A DNA stretch of 64,000 nt, taken from the NCBI RefSeq assembly GCF_013085345.1, contig NZ_JABFAJ010000001.1:62001-126000 (forward strand), given 5' to 3'. A program made the position numbers and the translations under genes. The DNA is from Isoptericola sediminis. Lineage in GTDB: Bacteria; Actinomycetota; Actinomycetes; Actinomycetales; Cellulomonadaceae. This document shows positions 34,542-43,531 of the stretch, piece after piece; position 1 is the stretch's first letter; each line of letters starts with the position of its first letter. A model generated the notes under the pieces. That model was not told the origin of the DNA. It made no database searches and worked only from the letters and a program-made list of their open reading frames with translations.

Positions 34542-36782
34542 TCAGCGGCGCGCCACGAACACCTCCACGCTCAGCGACTCCACCAGCGCCGTGCCCGGGG
34601 TCTCCTCCTCGTCGGCCTGCTCCGGTCCGTCGGGGGTGTCCCAGGTCGAGCTCCAGACGCGCTGCCACGGTCCGGCGCCCTCGAGCGGCTCCGGGAGCGT
34701 CAGCACGACGTCCTCCAGCCCGCCGTGCAGGACGCACAGCACGTCGGCCTCGTCGTCGCCGGGACCGGGACGCAGCATCTGGATGAGGCGCCGCCCGTCC
34801 ACCGCCCAGGCCTCGGCGTCCATCAGGACGCCGTCGGTGCCGAACCACAACAGGTCCGGGTGGTGCTCGCCCGGCCGCGGGCTGCCGAGGAAGAACGACT
34901 CCGCGCGCAGCGCCGCGTGCTCGCTGCGCAGGCCGACCAGGTAGCGGGCCGTGGCCAGCAGCTCCCGGTCGGCGGTGTCCAGGTCCCAGTCCACCCAGGA
35001 GATCGCGGTGTCCTGGGCGTAGGCGTTGTTGTTCCCGCCCTGCGAGCGACCCATCTCGTCACCGGCGGTGATCATCGGGGTACCGGCGGCGAGCAGGAGG
35101 GTGGCCAGCAGGTTGCGCTGCGAGCGCCGGCGCAGCGGGACGACCGCGGACCACGGCTCGGTCGTGGCGTCGTCGCCCTCGGGCGTGTGCCCCTCGACAC
35201 CGTGGTTCCAGGACCGGTTGTCGTCGGTGCCGTCGCGGTTGTCCTCGCCGTTGGCCTCGTTGTGCTTGTGGTCGAAGGCCACGAGGTCGGCGAGGGTGAA
35301 CCCGTCGTGCGCCGTGACGTAGTTGACCGACGCCACGGGCCCCCGCATCAGCGGCGGGTCGGAGTGCCCGAACAGGTCGGCGGAACCCGCCAGGCGCGTG
35401 GTGAGCTCGCGCAGCCCGTGCATGGGGGCGCCGTGCGACCCGGCCCGGGCGGCCTCCAGCCAGAACGACCGGGCGGCGTTGCGGAACCGGTCGTTCCACT
35501 CCGCCATCGGGGCGGGGAACCGGCCGGTCCGCCAGCCGCCCGGTCCGACGTCCCAGGGCTCGGCGACCAGCTTGAGCCCTGACAGCACCGGGTCGGTGCG
35601 CAGCGCGGACAGGAACGGGTGGTCCGGGTTGTAGCCGTCGTGGTCGCGCCCGAGGGTGACGGCGAGGTCGAACCGGTAGCCGTCCACCCCGACGACCTCC
35701 GCCCAGTACCGCAGGGAGTCCAGGGCCATCTGCACCACCCGGGTGCGCCGGAAGTCCAGGGTGTTGCCCGTGCCGGTGACGTCGGCGAGCCGGGCCGGCG
35801 TGCCGCCGTCGTGCAGGTAGTAGAGCGTGTTGTCCAGGCCGCGCCAGGACAGGTGCAGGGCGTCGTCGCCGCCCTCGCAGGTGTGGTTGTAGACGACGTC
35901 GAGGATCACCTCGATCCCGGCCTCGTGCAGCAGGTGCACCATGCCCCGGACCTCGTCCAGGACGGCGGCGGGACCGGCCTCGCGGGCCGCCGCCGTGGCG
36001 TAGGCGGGGTGCGGGGCGAAGAACCCCATCGTGGAGTAGCCCCAGTAGTTCGTCAGCCCGCGGCCGGCGAGCCAGGGCTCGGCGGTCGAGGCGTGGATGG
36101 GCAGCAGCTCCAGCGTCGTCACGCCCAGCGAGGTCAGGTGCTCGATCACGGCCGGGTGCGCCAGCCCCGCGTAGGTGCCGCGCAGCTCCTCGGGGACCTC
36201 CGGGTGCAGCAGCGTCAGGCCCCGTACGTGCGCCTCGTACACGACGGTGTCCGCCCACGGCACACGGGGACGCTGCGAGGACCGGGGTCCCTGCTCGGCG
36301 GGTATGACCACCGCGTGCGGCACGTACGGCAGGGAGTCCTGCTCGTCCGGACCGCCGTCGTCGCCCGCGCCGCCGCCCAGCGTCGCCGGGACGTAGGCGA
36401 CCTCGCCCTCGATGCCCCGCGCGTACGGGTCCAGCAGCAGCTTGGCGGGGTTGTGCCGCATCCCGGCGCCCGGGTCCCAGGGACCGTGCACGCGGAACCC
36501 GTACCGCTGACCGGGTGAGACGTTCGCCACATGGCCGTGCCAGACGCCGTACGTCGGCCCGTCGAGGGTGATGCGACGTTCGGTGTACCGGTCGGGGTCG
36601 TGCTGGTCCTTGTCCGGGTCGACGACGTCGACCAGGCACAGCTCGACGCCGTGGGCGTGCGAGGCGAGCACGGCGACGTCGATGCCGCCGTCGGGTGTGG
36701 GACGGACCCCGAGCGGAGGGACGTGGCTCCGGGTCCGGGTGGGACGGGTGAGGGGTGTGACCTTCGGTCTGGCGGCCTCCAT
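34542..36782 (-). CDS. glgX: Glycogen debranching enzyme GlgX
   Basis: Hydrolyses alpha-1,6 branch points in glycogen. 746 residues. CBM48 region near the N terminus (PTYGVWHGHVANVSPGQRYGFRVHG), then GH13 motifs VILDVVYNHTCEGG, GYRFDLAVTLGRD (nucleophile), LKLVAEPWDVGPGGW (acid) and NYVTAHDGFTLADLV. GNNNAYAQDTAISWVDWDL is typical of GlgX/isoamylase. ATG at 36782; the frame extends far upstream but overlaps etfB antisense. It is divergent from etfB across 153 bp. It stands apart from the glgE cluster by two unrelated genes. Confidence 0.94.
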   Translation of the reverse strand: MEAARPKVTPLTRPTRTRSHVPPLGVRPTPDGGIDVAVLASHAHGVELCLVDVVDPDKDQHDPDRYTERRITLDGPTYGVWHGHVANVSPGQRYGFRVHGPWDPGAGMRHNPAKLLLDPYARGIEGEVAYVPATLGGGAGDDGGPDEQDSLPYVPHAVVIPAEQGPRSSQRPRVPWADTVVYEAHVRGLTLLHPEVPEELRGTYAGLAHPAVIEHLTSLGVTTLELLPIHASTAEPWLAGRGLTNYWGYSTMGFFAPHPAYATAAAREAGPAAVLDEVRGMVHLLHEAGIEVILDVVYNHTCEGGDDALHLSWRGLDNTLYYLHDGGTPARLADVTGTGNTLDFRRTRVVQMALDSLRYWAEVVGVDGYRFDLAVTLGRDHDGYNPDHPFLSALRTDPVLSGLKLVAEPWDVGPGGWRTGRFPAPMAEWNDRFRNAARSFWLEAARAGSHGAPMHGLRELTTRLAGSADLFGHSDPPLMRGPVASVNYVTAHDGFTLADLVAFDHKHNEANGEDNRDGTDDNRSWNHGVEGHTPEGDDATTEPWSAVVPLRRRSQRNLLATLLLAAGTPMITAGDEMGRSQGGNNNAYAQDTAISWVDWDLDTADRELLATARYLVGLRSEHAALRAESFFLGSPRPGEHHPDLLWFGTDGVLMDAEAWAVDGRRLIQMLRPGPGDDEADVLCVLHGGLEDVVLTLPEPLEGAGPWQRVWSSTWDTPDGPEQADEEETPGTALVESLSVEVFVARR

Positions 36783-36867
36783 GGACCCATGGTGGACCGT
36801 GGGAGGCCGATGGTCACGTCGACGTCGTGCGACGTGGACTCGTGTCGGAGGGTCGCGCGGCGACGAG

Positions 36868-36873
36868 TAGGCT
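36868..36873 (+). promoter_or_regulatory. Candidate -10 for etfBA
   Basis: TAGGCT in the divergent glgX-etfB gap; it would give a leader of about 55 nt with a GGAAGGG ribosome site. Confidence 0.35.
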
Positions 36874-36935
36874 CGGGCCGAGGGTGGTGTCCGCCACCCC
36901 GACCCTGATCCTCGAGACCGTCGGAAGGGTTCCTC

Positions 36936-37739
36936 GTGCGCATCGCCGTTCCCGTGAAGTACGTGCCGGACATCAACGCCGAGCGGAAGTTCGTGGACTG
37001 TCGGGTCGACCGCGACCCGGGCGTGGGGACGCTCAACGAGCTCGACGAGAACGCGCTCGAGGCCGCGCTGCGCCTCGTCGAGTCCCTGGACGAGGCCGAG
37101 CAGGCGTCGAGCGAGATCGTGGCCGTGACCGTAGCCCCGCCCGAGGGCGACATGGCGCTGCGCAAGGCCTTCCAGATGGGTGTCGACCGCGGCGTGCGGG
37201 TCTCCGACGACGCGCTCGCCGGGTCGGACTACTTCGGCACCGCCACGGCGCTCGCGGCCGCGGTCCGCCGGCTGGAGACCGAGGCACCGGTCGACCTGGT
37301 CATCACGGGCATGGCCGCCCTGGACGGCCTGGGTTCCGTGGTCCCGGCACTGCTGGCCGCCGAGCTGGACCGTCCGGCGGTCACCTTCGCCAAGAAGATC
37401 GCCCTGCTCGACGGGTCCGTGGAGGTCACCCGCGAGACCGACGAGGCCGCCGAGTCCCTGCTGGCCCCGCTGCCGGCCGTGCTGTCGGTCGCGGACACCG
37501 CGAACCGGCCGCGCTTCCCCAACTTCAAGCTCATCATGGCCGCCCGCTCCAAGGAGATCGAGGCCTGGAGCGCGGCCGACCTGGGCCTGGACCCCGGACA
37601 GGTGGGCACGGCCGGTGCCCGCACCGAGACGACACACGCCGCGCCCCGCCCGGAGAAGCCCGCCGTGGAGCTCGTCCAGGACAAGGGCGAGGGCGGCAAG
37701 GCCCTGGCCGAGTACCTCATCCGCCACGAGCTGGTCTGA
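36936..37739 (+). CDS. etfB: Electron transfer flavoprotein beta subunit
   Basis: Takes electrons from acyl-CoA and other dehydrogenases together with EtfA. 267 residues. The AMP-binding pattern is seen: MRIAVPVKYVPDI, LNELDENALEAALRL, AVTVAPPEGDMALRKAFQMGVDRG, and the signature LPAVLSVADTANRPRFPNFKLIMAARSKEIEAW. GTG start with GGAAGGG. It lies 14 bp ahead of etfA; the pair forms an operon. No dehydrogenase or FixC-like partner is in the window, so the electron donor is unknown. Confidence 0.93.
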   Translation: MRIAVPVKYVPDINAERKFVDCRVDRDPGVGTLNELDENALEAALRLVESLDEAEQASSEIVAVTVAPPEGDMALRKAFQMGVDRGVRVSDDALAGSDYFGTATALAAAVRRLETEAPVDLVITGMAALDGLGSVVPALLAAELDRPAVTFAKKIALLDGSVEVTRETDEAAESLLAPLPAVLSVADTANRPRFPNFKLIMAARSKEIEAWSAADLGLDPGQVGTAGARTETTHAAPRPEKPAVELVQDKGEGGKALAEYLIRHELV

Positions 37740-37753
37740 ACGGAGTCGACGAC

Positions 37754-38743
37754 ATGGCTGAACCCACGCACAACCGCACCGTTCTGGTCCTGCTCGACCC
37801 GGCCGGCGAGGTCCGCTCGAGCGTCCTGGAGCTGCTCACCCTCGGCCGCACCCTGGGGCGCGTCGAGGCCGTGACCCTGGAGGCGCCGAGCGTCGAGGCG
37901 CTCGCCCAGCTCGGCGCGTACGGGGTCGAGACCGTCCACCAGGCCGAGCTGCCCGCCGACCTGCGGGGCGACTCCCGTCACCTGTCCGCCGTCGTCGCCG
38001 CCGTGCTGGCGGCCGCCGTGCGCCTGACCGACGCCGACGTCGTGCTCGCGCCGGCGACGTTCGGCGCGAAGGAGGCGGTGGCCCTGGCCGGGCGCGAGCT
38101 CGGCGCGGGCGTCATCATCGACGCCGCGGGTGTCTCCGAGGACGACCAGGGGCACATCGTCGGCACCAAGCGGGTCTTCGCCGGGTCCTGGGACACGGCG
38201 AGCCGCGTCACGACCGACGTCGCCGCGCTGACCGTCCGGGCCAACGCCGTCGTCCCGCAGCCGGCGGAGACCGCCGTGGCCACCGAGGTCGAGGGGTTCG
38301 TCGTCAACGTCGCCGGAAACCTGCCGGCGGTCACCTCCCGCACCGAGACCGTGCGGGACACGGACCGTCCCACGCTTGAGGAGGCGGCGATCGTCGTCGC
38401 GGGCGGGCGGGGCACCGACGGCGACTTCGGGCCCGTGCACGAGTTCGCCGACGCCGTCGGCGCGGCCGTGGGCGCGACCCGCGACGCCGTGTTCGAGGGC
38501 TGGTACGACCGGTACATCGGCCAGACGGGCGTCACCGTCGCCCCGCGCCTCTACGTCGGTGCGGGGATCTCCGGTGCCCCGCACCACCGCGGCGGCATGC
38601 AGGCCTCGCAGGTCATCGTCGCCGTGAACAACGACCCCGAGGCGCCGATCTTCGAGATCTGCGACTTCGCCGTCGTCGGGGAGCTGTCCGACGTGCTGAC
38701 CCAGGCCGCCGAGGTCATCCGGGAGCACAAGGCCGCCCGGTAG
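37754..38743 (+). CDS. etfA: Electron transfer flavoprotein alpha subunit
   Basis: 329 residues. The C-terminal FAD domain is clear: YVGAGISGAPHHRGGMQASQVIVAVNNDPEAPIFEICDFAVVGE, then DLIxxVTQAAEVIREHKAAR-like end. The N-terminal domain resembles EtfB. ATG at 37754 with a CGGAGTCG site. A 64-bp perfect hairpin follows the stop by 12 bp and probably ends the transcript. The FAD loop has HHRGG where many homologues have QHLAG, a substitution common in actinobacteria. Confidence 0.93.
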   Translation: MAEPTHNRTVLVLLDPAGEVRSSVLELLTLGRTLGRVEAVTLEAPSVEALAQLGAYGVETVHQAELPADLRGDSRHLSAVVAAVLAAAVRLTDADVVLAPATFGAKEAVALAGRELGAGVIIDAAGVSEDDQGHIVGTKRVFAGSWDTASRVTTDVAALTVRANAVVPQPAETAVATEVEGFVVNVAGNLPAVTSRTETVRDTDRPTLEEAAIVVAGGRGTDGDFGPVHEFADAVGAAVGATRDAVFEGWYDRYIGQTGVTVAPRLYVGAGISGAPHHRGGMQASQVIVAVNNDPEAPIFEICDFAVVGELSDVLTQAAEVIREHKAAR

Positions 38744-38755
38744 CCCCGTCTCTCC

Positions 38756-38819
38756 CGCTGTGGGCATGAATTCTGCGGCCGTGGACCGATCCACGGCCGC
38801 AGAATTCATGCCCACAGCG
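38756..38819. terminator. 64-bp perfect hairpin after etfA
   Basis: 30-bp perfect arms (38756-38785, 38790-38819) and loop CCGA, between convergent etfA and moaD. It includes a TGAATTC core that is AT-richer than the other terminators here. It may be a bidirectional terminator or a separate repeat element. Confidence 0.65.
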
Positions 38820-38852
38820 CTGTCCGGGCGCGGAGCGCCCGGCGCCCCGGGC

Positions 38853-39095
38853 TCAGCCGCCGGCGAAGGGCGGCAGCAGGTCGACCGTCGCGCCGTCGGG
38901 CACGACGTCGTCCGGTGCCGCCCGGCGGCCGTCGACCAGCACCGAGCAGCGGGCCAGCACCGGCGTGGCCCCGGGCGTGCGGGCGCCGAGGCGCCCGACG
39001 ACGTCGCCGACGGTGGCCCCGTCGGGCATCGTGAGGGACTCGCCCGAGAGTCCCAGCGCGGCCCGGGCCGCCGCGAAGTAGCGCAGCTCCAGCAC
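38853..39095 (-). CDS. moaD: Molybdopterin synthase small subunit (MoaD/ThiS family)
   Basis: 80-residue ubiquitin-like sulfur carrier ending in the required Gly-Gly (PPFAGG), which is thiocarboxylated and donates sulfur to precursor Z together with MoaE. It starts MLELRYFAAARAALG, as MoaD proteins do. GTG start at 39095 with a GGAGG site, 4 bp after the moaA stop, so the two are one operon. The MoaE partner is encoded 13 kb away as part of a fusion protein. ThiS is an alternative, but moaA next door favours MoaD. Confidence 0.88.
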   Translation of the reverse strand: MLELRYFAAARAALGLSGESLTMPDGATVGDVVGRLGARTPGATPVLARCSVLVDGRRAAPDDVVPDGATVDLLPPFAGG

Positions 39096-39099
39096 GTCC

Positions 39100-40182
39100 T
39101 CAGCCTCCGATCGCGCTCATCGTCCGCTCCGGCTGCACGAACGACGCGTCGTCCATGCCGTGACCGGCCCGCTTGCCCCACATGGCCGTGCGCCACAGGT
39201 CCGCGACGACGTCGTCCGGTGCGCCCTCGCGCAGCGGCCGGAGCAGGTCGGTCTCGGTGTGCGCGAACAGGCAGTCGCGGATCCCGCCCTCGGCGGTGAG
39301 CCGGGTGCGGCGGCAGTCGCCGCAGAACGGCTCGGTCACCGAGGCGATGATGCCGACGCGGCCGAGCCGCTCGCCGGTGTTGTGGGACCGCACGACGAAC
39401 CGTTCCGCCGGGGCTCCGTCGCGGGGCTCGGCGTCCGGCTTCAGGGTGAACCGCTCCCCGAGCAGCTCGCGCACCTCGGCCGCGGTCACCATCGCGGTGC
39501 GGTCCCACGCGTGGTCGGCGTCCAACGGCATCTGCTCGATGAACCGCAGCTCGAAACCGCGCTCCAGGCACCAGGACAGCAGGTCGGCGGCGTGGTCCAG
39601 GTTCACTCCGCGCACCAGCACGGCGTTGATCTTGACCAGGTCGAACACGCGGGCCGCCGCCTCGATGCCGGCCAGCGTGCGCTCCAGGAACGGGCGCCGG
39701 GCCAGGCGGGCGAAGGTGTCGGGGTCGAGCGTGTCCAGGGAGACGTTGACGCGGTCCAGCCCGGCGTCGCGCAGCGCCTGCGCGCGGGAGTCGAGGCCGA
39801 CGGCGTTCGTGGTCAGGCTGATCTCCGGGCGCGGGTCGAGCGCCGCGACGTCGGCCACGATTTCGGTGAGGTCCCGGCGCAGCAGCGGCTCACCGCCGGT
39901 GAACCGCACCTGCCGGACCCCGAGGTCGCGCACGGCGATGCCCATCAGCCGGGCGATCTCCGCGCGCGTCATCACCTTGTCCCGTGCGAGGGCCGGCAGC
40001 CCGTCGGCGGGCATGCAGTAGGTGCAGCGCAGGTTGCAGCGGTCCGTCAACGACACCCGCAGGTCGGTGGCCACGCGGCCGAAGGTGTCCACCAGGCCCC
40101 GGACGTCCGGTCGGTCGGCGGGCAGCGCGGCGTCCTGCCACGAGGTCGGCGGGCGGGGGATGCCCAGGTCGACGGGCGTCAT
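39100..40182 (-). CDS. moaA: GTP 3',8-cyclase MoaA
   Basis: Radical-SAM enzyme for the first step of molybdenum cofactor synthesis. 360 residues. The SAM cluster is C49xxxC53xxC56 in CNLRCTYC; the second cluster is in FCGDCRRTRLTAEGGIRDC. VRFTGGEPLLRRDL is the SAM-binding strand, and the protein ends in the functional Gly-Gly (MSAIGG). ATG at 40182 with GAGGAGG; the frame goes on to 40260 without similarity. Followed 4 bp later by moaD. Confidence 0.95.
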   Translation of the reverse strand: MTPVDLGIPRPPTSWQDAALPADRPDVRGLVDTFGRVATDLRVSLTDRCNLRCTYCMPADGLPALARDKVMTRAEIARLMGIAVRDLGVRQVRFTGGEPLLRRDLTEIVADVAALDPRPEISLTTNAVGLDSRAQALRDAGLDRVNVSLDTLDPDTFARLARRPFLERTLAGIEAAARVFDLVKINAVLVRGVNLDHAADLLSWCLERGFELRFIEQMPLDADHAWDRTAMVTAAEVRELLGERFTLKPDAEPRDGAPAERFVVRSHNTGERLGRVGIIASVTEPFCGDCRRTRLTAEGGIRDCLFAHTETDLLRPLREGAPDDVVADLWRTAMWGKRAGHGMDDASFVQPERTMSAIGG

Positions 40183-40256
40183 GGGCTCCTCCTCGATGCT
40201 GCTCCCCGCGGGCGCAGGGATCCTGTGACCATCCTCCCAGGTGTCCGCCGCGCCGA

Positions 40257-41567
40257 TCACACCCGTCCGGTCGGCAGGGTGACCGTGGCACGCAACCCGC
40301 CCAGGGGGCCGTCGTCCAGCGTGACCTCGCCGCCGTGCTCGCGAGCGATCTCCCGGGCGATGGCCAGTCCCAGGCCCGCCCCGCCCGCGTCGCGCCCCCG
40401 CCCGGACCCGAGCCGGGTGAACCGGTCGAAGACGCGTTCGCGGTCCGCCGCCGGGACGCCGGGACCGTCGTCGTCGACCGTCACGACCCCGTCGCTCACC
40501 TCGACCCGGACCCGCCCGTCGGCGAACCGCCGGGCGTTGTCCACCAGGTTGCGCACCACCCGCACGACCGCCGAGGGGTCGACCACCGCCCGGCCCTCGC
40601 CGCGCAGGTCGACGTCCCCGGCGGCCTCACGGACGACCTCGCGCAGGTCGACGTCCTGCACCTCCAGCGGGGACGCGCCGACCCGGGCGAGGACGAGCAG
40701 GTCGTCCGCCAGGTTCTGCAGACGGACCACCTCGTGCTGGAGGTCGGCCATCAGCTCGGTGCGCTCGTACGCCTCGGGGTGCTCTCCGGCCACCTCGATG
40801 CTGGTGCGCAGCGCGGCGATCGGGGACCGCAGCTCGTGGGCGGCGTCGGCCACGAAGTCGATCTGCCGCTGCGCCGACGTCTCCAGCCGGTCGAGCATCG
40901 CGTTGAGGGTCCGGGCCAGCGCGGCGAGCTCCTGGGCCTCCGGCACCGGCAGCGTGCCCGGACCACCGACACCGCTGACGCGGTCCGCGGCGGCGCGCAG
41001 CTCCTCCACCGGTCGCAGCGCCCGCCCGAGCAGCACCCACGTGACCAGGCCCAGCGCCAGGGTCAGCAGCGGGACGACGAGGCCCAGCGAGAGGCGCAGC
41101 GCCCCGAGGACGCCCTCGACGGTGGCCAGCGGGAGCGTGGCGACGACCCGTTCTCCCGTGGGCAGCGTGTCCACCAGCACGCGCACCGGACCCGACCCGT
41201 AGGCAGAGTCCTGGCGGGTCTGCGCCCCGTCGGGCGTCGTGTCCAGGACGGCGGGGGCCAGCAGGGGGAGCGTCCGGCTCGCGTTCGGCGACGACGCGAC
41301 GACGCGGCCGGACGCGTCGACGAGCTGCACGATCTCGCCGGGCTCGTCGGCGGCCAGCACCCGGGGCAGCCGGTCCTCGGCGACGAGCTCGGCGACCTGG
41401 TCGGCCGTGCCGGCGAGCACGGCGTCGGTCGCGGCGATGCGGCTCTGGGACACCACGGTCGTCAGCGCCAGCGCGCCGAGGACCAGGGCGGCGCCCGTCA
41501 GCCCGGCGGCGACCAGCGTGAGCCGCAGACGCAGCGACGAGCCCGGGGCCCCGGCCCGGCGACTCAC
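40257..41567 (-). CDS. Sensor histidine kinase
   Basis: 436 residues. Two membrane helices (about 16-39 and 158-180) frame an extracellular sensor domain of about 118 residues with no known fold visible. HAMP follows (LRPVEELRAAADRVSG), then the HisKA box with phospho-acceptor H244 (AAHELRSPIAALRT), and the ATPase boxes RNLVDNARRF, VDDDGPGVP and GAGLGLAIAREI. GTG start overlaps the response-regulator stop (GTGA). It sits with a divergent LolA-like/ABC module that is a likely regulon member. The signal is unknown. Confidence 0.92.
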   Translation of the reverse strand: MSRRAGAPGSSLRLRLTLVAAGLTGAALVLGALALTTVVSQSRIAATDAVLAGTADQVAELVAEDRLPRVLAADEPGEIVQLVDASGRVVASSPNASRTLPLLAPAVLDTTPDGAQTRQDSAYGSGPVRVLVDTLPTGERVVATLPLATVEGVLGALRLSLGLVVPLLTLALGLVTWVLLGRALRPVEELRAAADRVSGVGGPGTLPVPEAQELAALARTLNAMLDRLETSAQRQIDFVADAAHELRSPIAALRTSIEVAGEHPEAYERTELMADLQHEVVRLQNLADDLLVLARVGASPLEVQDVDLREVVREAAGDVDLRGEGRAVVDPSAVVRVVRNLVDNARRFADGRVRVEVSDGVVTVDDDGPGVPAADRERVFDRFTRLGSGRGRDAGGAGLGLAIAREIAREHGGEVTLDDGPLGGLRATVTLPTGRV

Positions 41568-42223
41568 TGTCCCACGACCCGGTACCCGGCGCCGCGCACG
41601 GTCTCGACCGCCGCCCGGCCGAGCTTGCGGCGCAGGTAGCCGACGTAGACCTCGACGACGTTGAGGTCGTCACCCGCGGCGTCCCACACATGGTCGCGCA
41701 GCTCGACCTTCGTCAGCACCTCGCCGGGCCGGCGCATGAGGTGCTCGAGCAGCGCCGTCTCCCGCGTCGTGAGCTCGACGGGCACGCCGCCCTGCCGCAC
41801 CTCGCGGGTGGCCGGGTCGAGGGTCAGGTTCCCGACCTGCAGCACCGCCGGGCGTGGCGGTGCCCCGCGGCGCAGCAGCGCGCGCAGCCGGGCGAGCAGC
41901 ACGCTGAACGCGAAGGGCTTCGCCAGGTAGTCGTCGGCGCCGACGTCCAGGCCGCGGGTCACGTCGTCGTCGGAGTCCTTCGCGCTGAGCACGAGCACGG
42001 GCGTCCAGATCTCCGCGCGCCGCATCTCCCGCAGGATCTCCAGGCCGGACCGTCCGGGGAGCATGAGGTCCAGGACGACCGCGTCGTGGTCGTCCTCGAG
42101 GGCGAGCTGCAGCCCGGTGTCGCCGTCGGCCGCCACGTCGACCGCGAAGCCCTCCGCCTGCAGGCCACGACGCAGGGCCCGCGCGAGCACCGCCTCGTCC
42201 TCCACCACCAGGATGCGCACCAC
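41564..42223 (-). CDS. OmpR-family response regulator
   Basis: 219 residues. Receiver domain with acidic pocket E8/D9, phospho-acceptor D52 (VVLDLMLPG), and K102 (DDYLAKPF). The C-terminal winged helix contains LTTRETALLEHLMRRPGEVLTK and the end NVVEVYVGYLRRKLG, typical of OmpR/PhoB. Two GTG codons start the frame (42223, 42220). The divergent gap holds a TCTCAG direct repeat with 11-bp phasing, a plausible site for this regulator. Confidence 0.94.
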   Translation of the reverse strand: MVRILVVEDEAVLARALRRGLQAEGFAVDVAADGDTGLQLALEDDHDAVVLDLMLPGRSGLEILREMRRAEIWTPVLVLSAKDSDDDVTRGLDVGADDYLAKPFAFSVLLARLRALLRRGAPPRPAVLQVGNLTLDPATREVRQGGVPVELTTRETALLEHLMRRPGEVLTKVELRDHVWDAAGDDLNVVEVYVGYLRRKLGRAAVETVRGAGYRVVGQ

Positions 42224-42270
42224 CGCAGCATGGCACCGACGGGAACCGTCCGCGTGCCCAGCGACGTCGT

Positions 42271-42287
42271 TCTCAGCCTGGTCTCAG
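42271..42287. promoter_or_regulatory. Direct-repeat operator for an OmpR-type regulator
   Basis: TCTCAG at 42271-42276 and again at 42282-42287, an 11-bp step as expected for tandem OmpR-family monomers. It lies in the 87-bp gap between the divergent regulator and LolA-like genes, and spans the -35 position of the latter. Confidence 0.55.
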
Positions 42288-42298
42288 GCACCCTCGGC

Positions 42299-42304
42299 CA
42301 CAGT
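42299..42304 (+). promoter_or_regulatory. -10-like element, leaderless LolA-like gene
   Basis: CACAGT ends 6 nt before the ATG at 42311; no ribosome site is visible. The TCTCAG repeat lies just upstream, where an activator would touch RNA polymerase. Confidence 0.4.
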
Positions 42305-42310
42305 GGTCCC

Positions 42311-43531
42311 ATGGACACCACGCGCAGCCTCTCGCCCCGGGTGCGGTGGGCGGTCCCGGCGGTCGCCGCCGGCGCCGTCGCCGCCGCCTTCCTCGTCCCC
42401 GCCGCGGTCGGTGCCGTGGCGAGCGACGACCTGCCCGCGGTCACCGCCGACGAGCTGGTGGACCGTGTCGCGAACGCCGAGAAGGTCCCGGTCTCCGGGA
42501 CCGTGGTGTACACGGCGCGCCTCGGCCTGCCGGACGTCACGGTCTCCGAGCTGCAGGGTGCCGGCCCGCTCGACCTGCTCGGCGGCAGCACCACGATGCG
42601 GGTCTGGTCCGACGGCGAGGACGCCTCGCGGGCCGCGCTGCTCGGCGACGTCTCGGAGTACTCGGTGGTCCGCTCCGGGCCGGAGGCGTGGACGTACTCC
42701 AGCGCCGACGACGAGGCGGTCCACTACGTCGTCGACCCCGCGGACCTCGAGCGGTACGAGGCGCTCGCGGACGAGGCGGCCGAGCCGAGCGTGGAGGGCG
42801 ACGTCCCGACGCCGTCCGAGGCGGCCGACCTGGCCCTGGCCCAGGCACGGATCTACACCGACATCACCACCACCGACCCCGTCGAGGTCGCCGGGCGCTC
42901 CGCCTACCAGGTGGAGCTGCGCCCGCAGACCGACGGCACCCTGGTCGACCGGATCCGTGTCGCCGTCGACGCCGAGACCTCCGTGGTGCTGCGCACCCAG
43001 GTCTGGAGCGTCCAGGACACCGAGGACCCGGCGCTCGAGGTCGGCTTCACCGACGTGTCGTTCGACGCCCCCGACCCCAGTGTCTTCGACTTCTCGCCGC
43101 CGGCCGGTGCGGAGGTGCGCGAGGTCGAGGTCCCGCTGCCCGAGCCGGGCACGATGGAGAAGCCCGGCAGCGAGGCACTCGGCGAGGACGCCGGGTTCGC
43201 GGTCTCGGGCACCGGCTGGGAGACCGTGGTCGAGGTCTCCGACGTGGACGTCGAGGAGATCCTCGGCGCGACGGCCGAGGGCCGGCTGCCCGAGGGGAGC
43301 ACCGGTTCCAGCGGTGCCGACGACCTGCTCGAGGAGTTCACGGACGCCGAGGAGGGCGAGCTGCCGGGCATCCCCGAGCTCGACACGCAGGCGCTGTACG
43401 ACCAGCTCACCACGCCCGTCGACGGCGGGCGGCTGCTGACCTCGGCGCTGCTGTCCGTGCTGGTGACCGACGACGGCCGGGTCCTGGCCGGGGCGGTGCC
43501 GCCGGCGACGCTCGAGGAGCTCGCCGGATGA
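42311..43531 (+). CDS. LolA/RseB-like envelope protein
   Basis: 406 residues. An N-terminal signal or anchor (about 11-36) is followed by a half-barrel-like domain of the LolA/RseB/DUF2092 kind: ELVDRVANAEKVPVSGTVVYTARLGLPD, TTMRVWSDGEDASRAALLGD, then RIRVAVDAETSVVLRTQVWSVQ. Such proteins bind lipids or sense envelope stress in actinobacteria. The C-terminal region is acidic. Its stop overlaps the ABC ATPase start (ATGA), so the three-gene unit probably acts together. No lipobox is evident, so it is secreted or anchored by the first helix. Confidence 0.72.
   Translation: MDTTRSLSPRVRWAVPAVAAGAVAAAFLVPAAVGAVASDDLPAVTADELVDRVANAEKVPVSGTVVYTARLGLPDVTVSELQGAGPLDLLGGSTTMRVWSDGEDASRAALLGDVSEYSVVRSGPEAWTYSSADDEAVHYVVDPADLERYEALADEAAEPSVEGDVPTPSEAADLALAQARIYTDITTTDPVEVAGRSAYQVELRPQTDGTLVDRIRVAVDAETSVVLRTQVWSVQDTEDPALEVGFTDVSFDAPDPSVFDFSPPAGAEVREVEVPLPEPGTMEKPGSEALGEDAGFAVSGTGWETVVEVSDVDVEEILGATAEGRLPEGSTGSSGADDLLEEFTDAEEGELPGIPELDTQALYDQLTTPVDGGRLLTSALLSVLVTDDGRVLAGAVPPATLEELAG

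Noticed and set aside
38756-38819. EcoRI/EagI-containing hairpin as a cloning or adaptor artefact
   Set aside because: No complete NotI site or common adaptor sequence is present, and the flanking genes run continuously to it. I keep it as a natural hairpin.
38760-39299. 179-codon plus-strand frame starting inside the etfA hairpin
   Set aside because: It is antisense to moaD and the end of moaA, begins within the palindrome, and has no ribosome site or recognisable motif.
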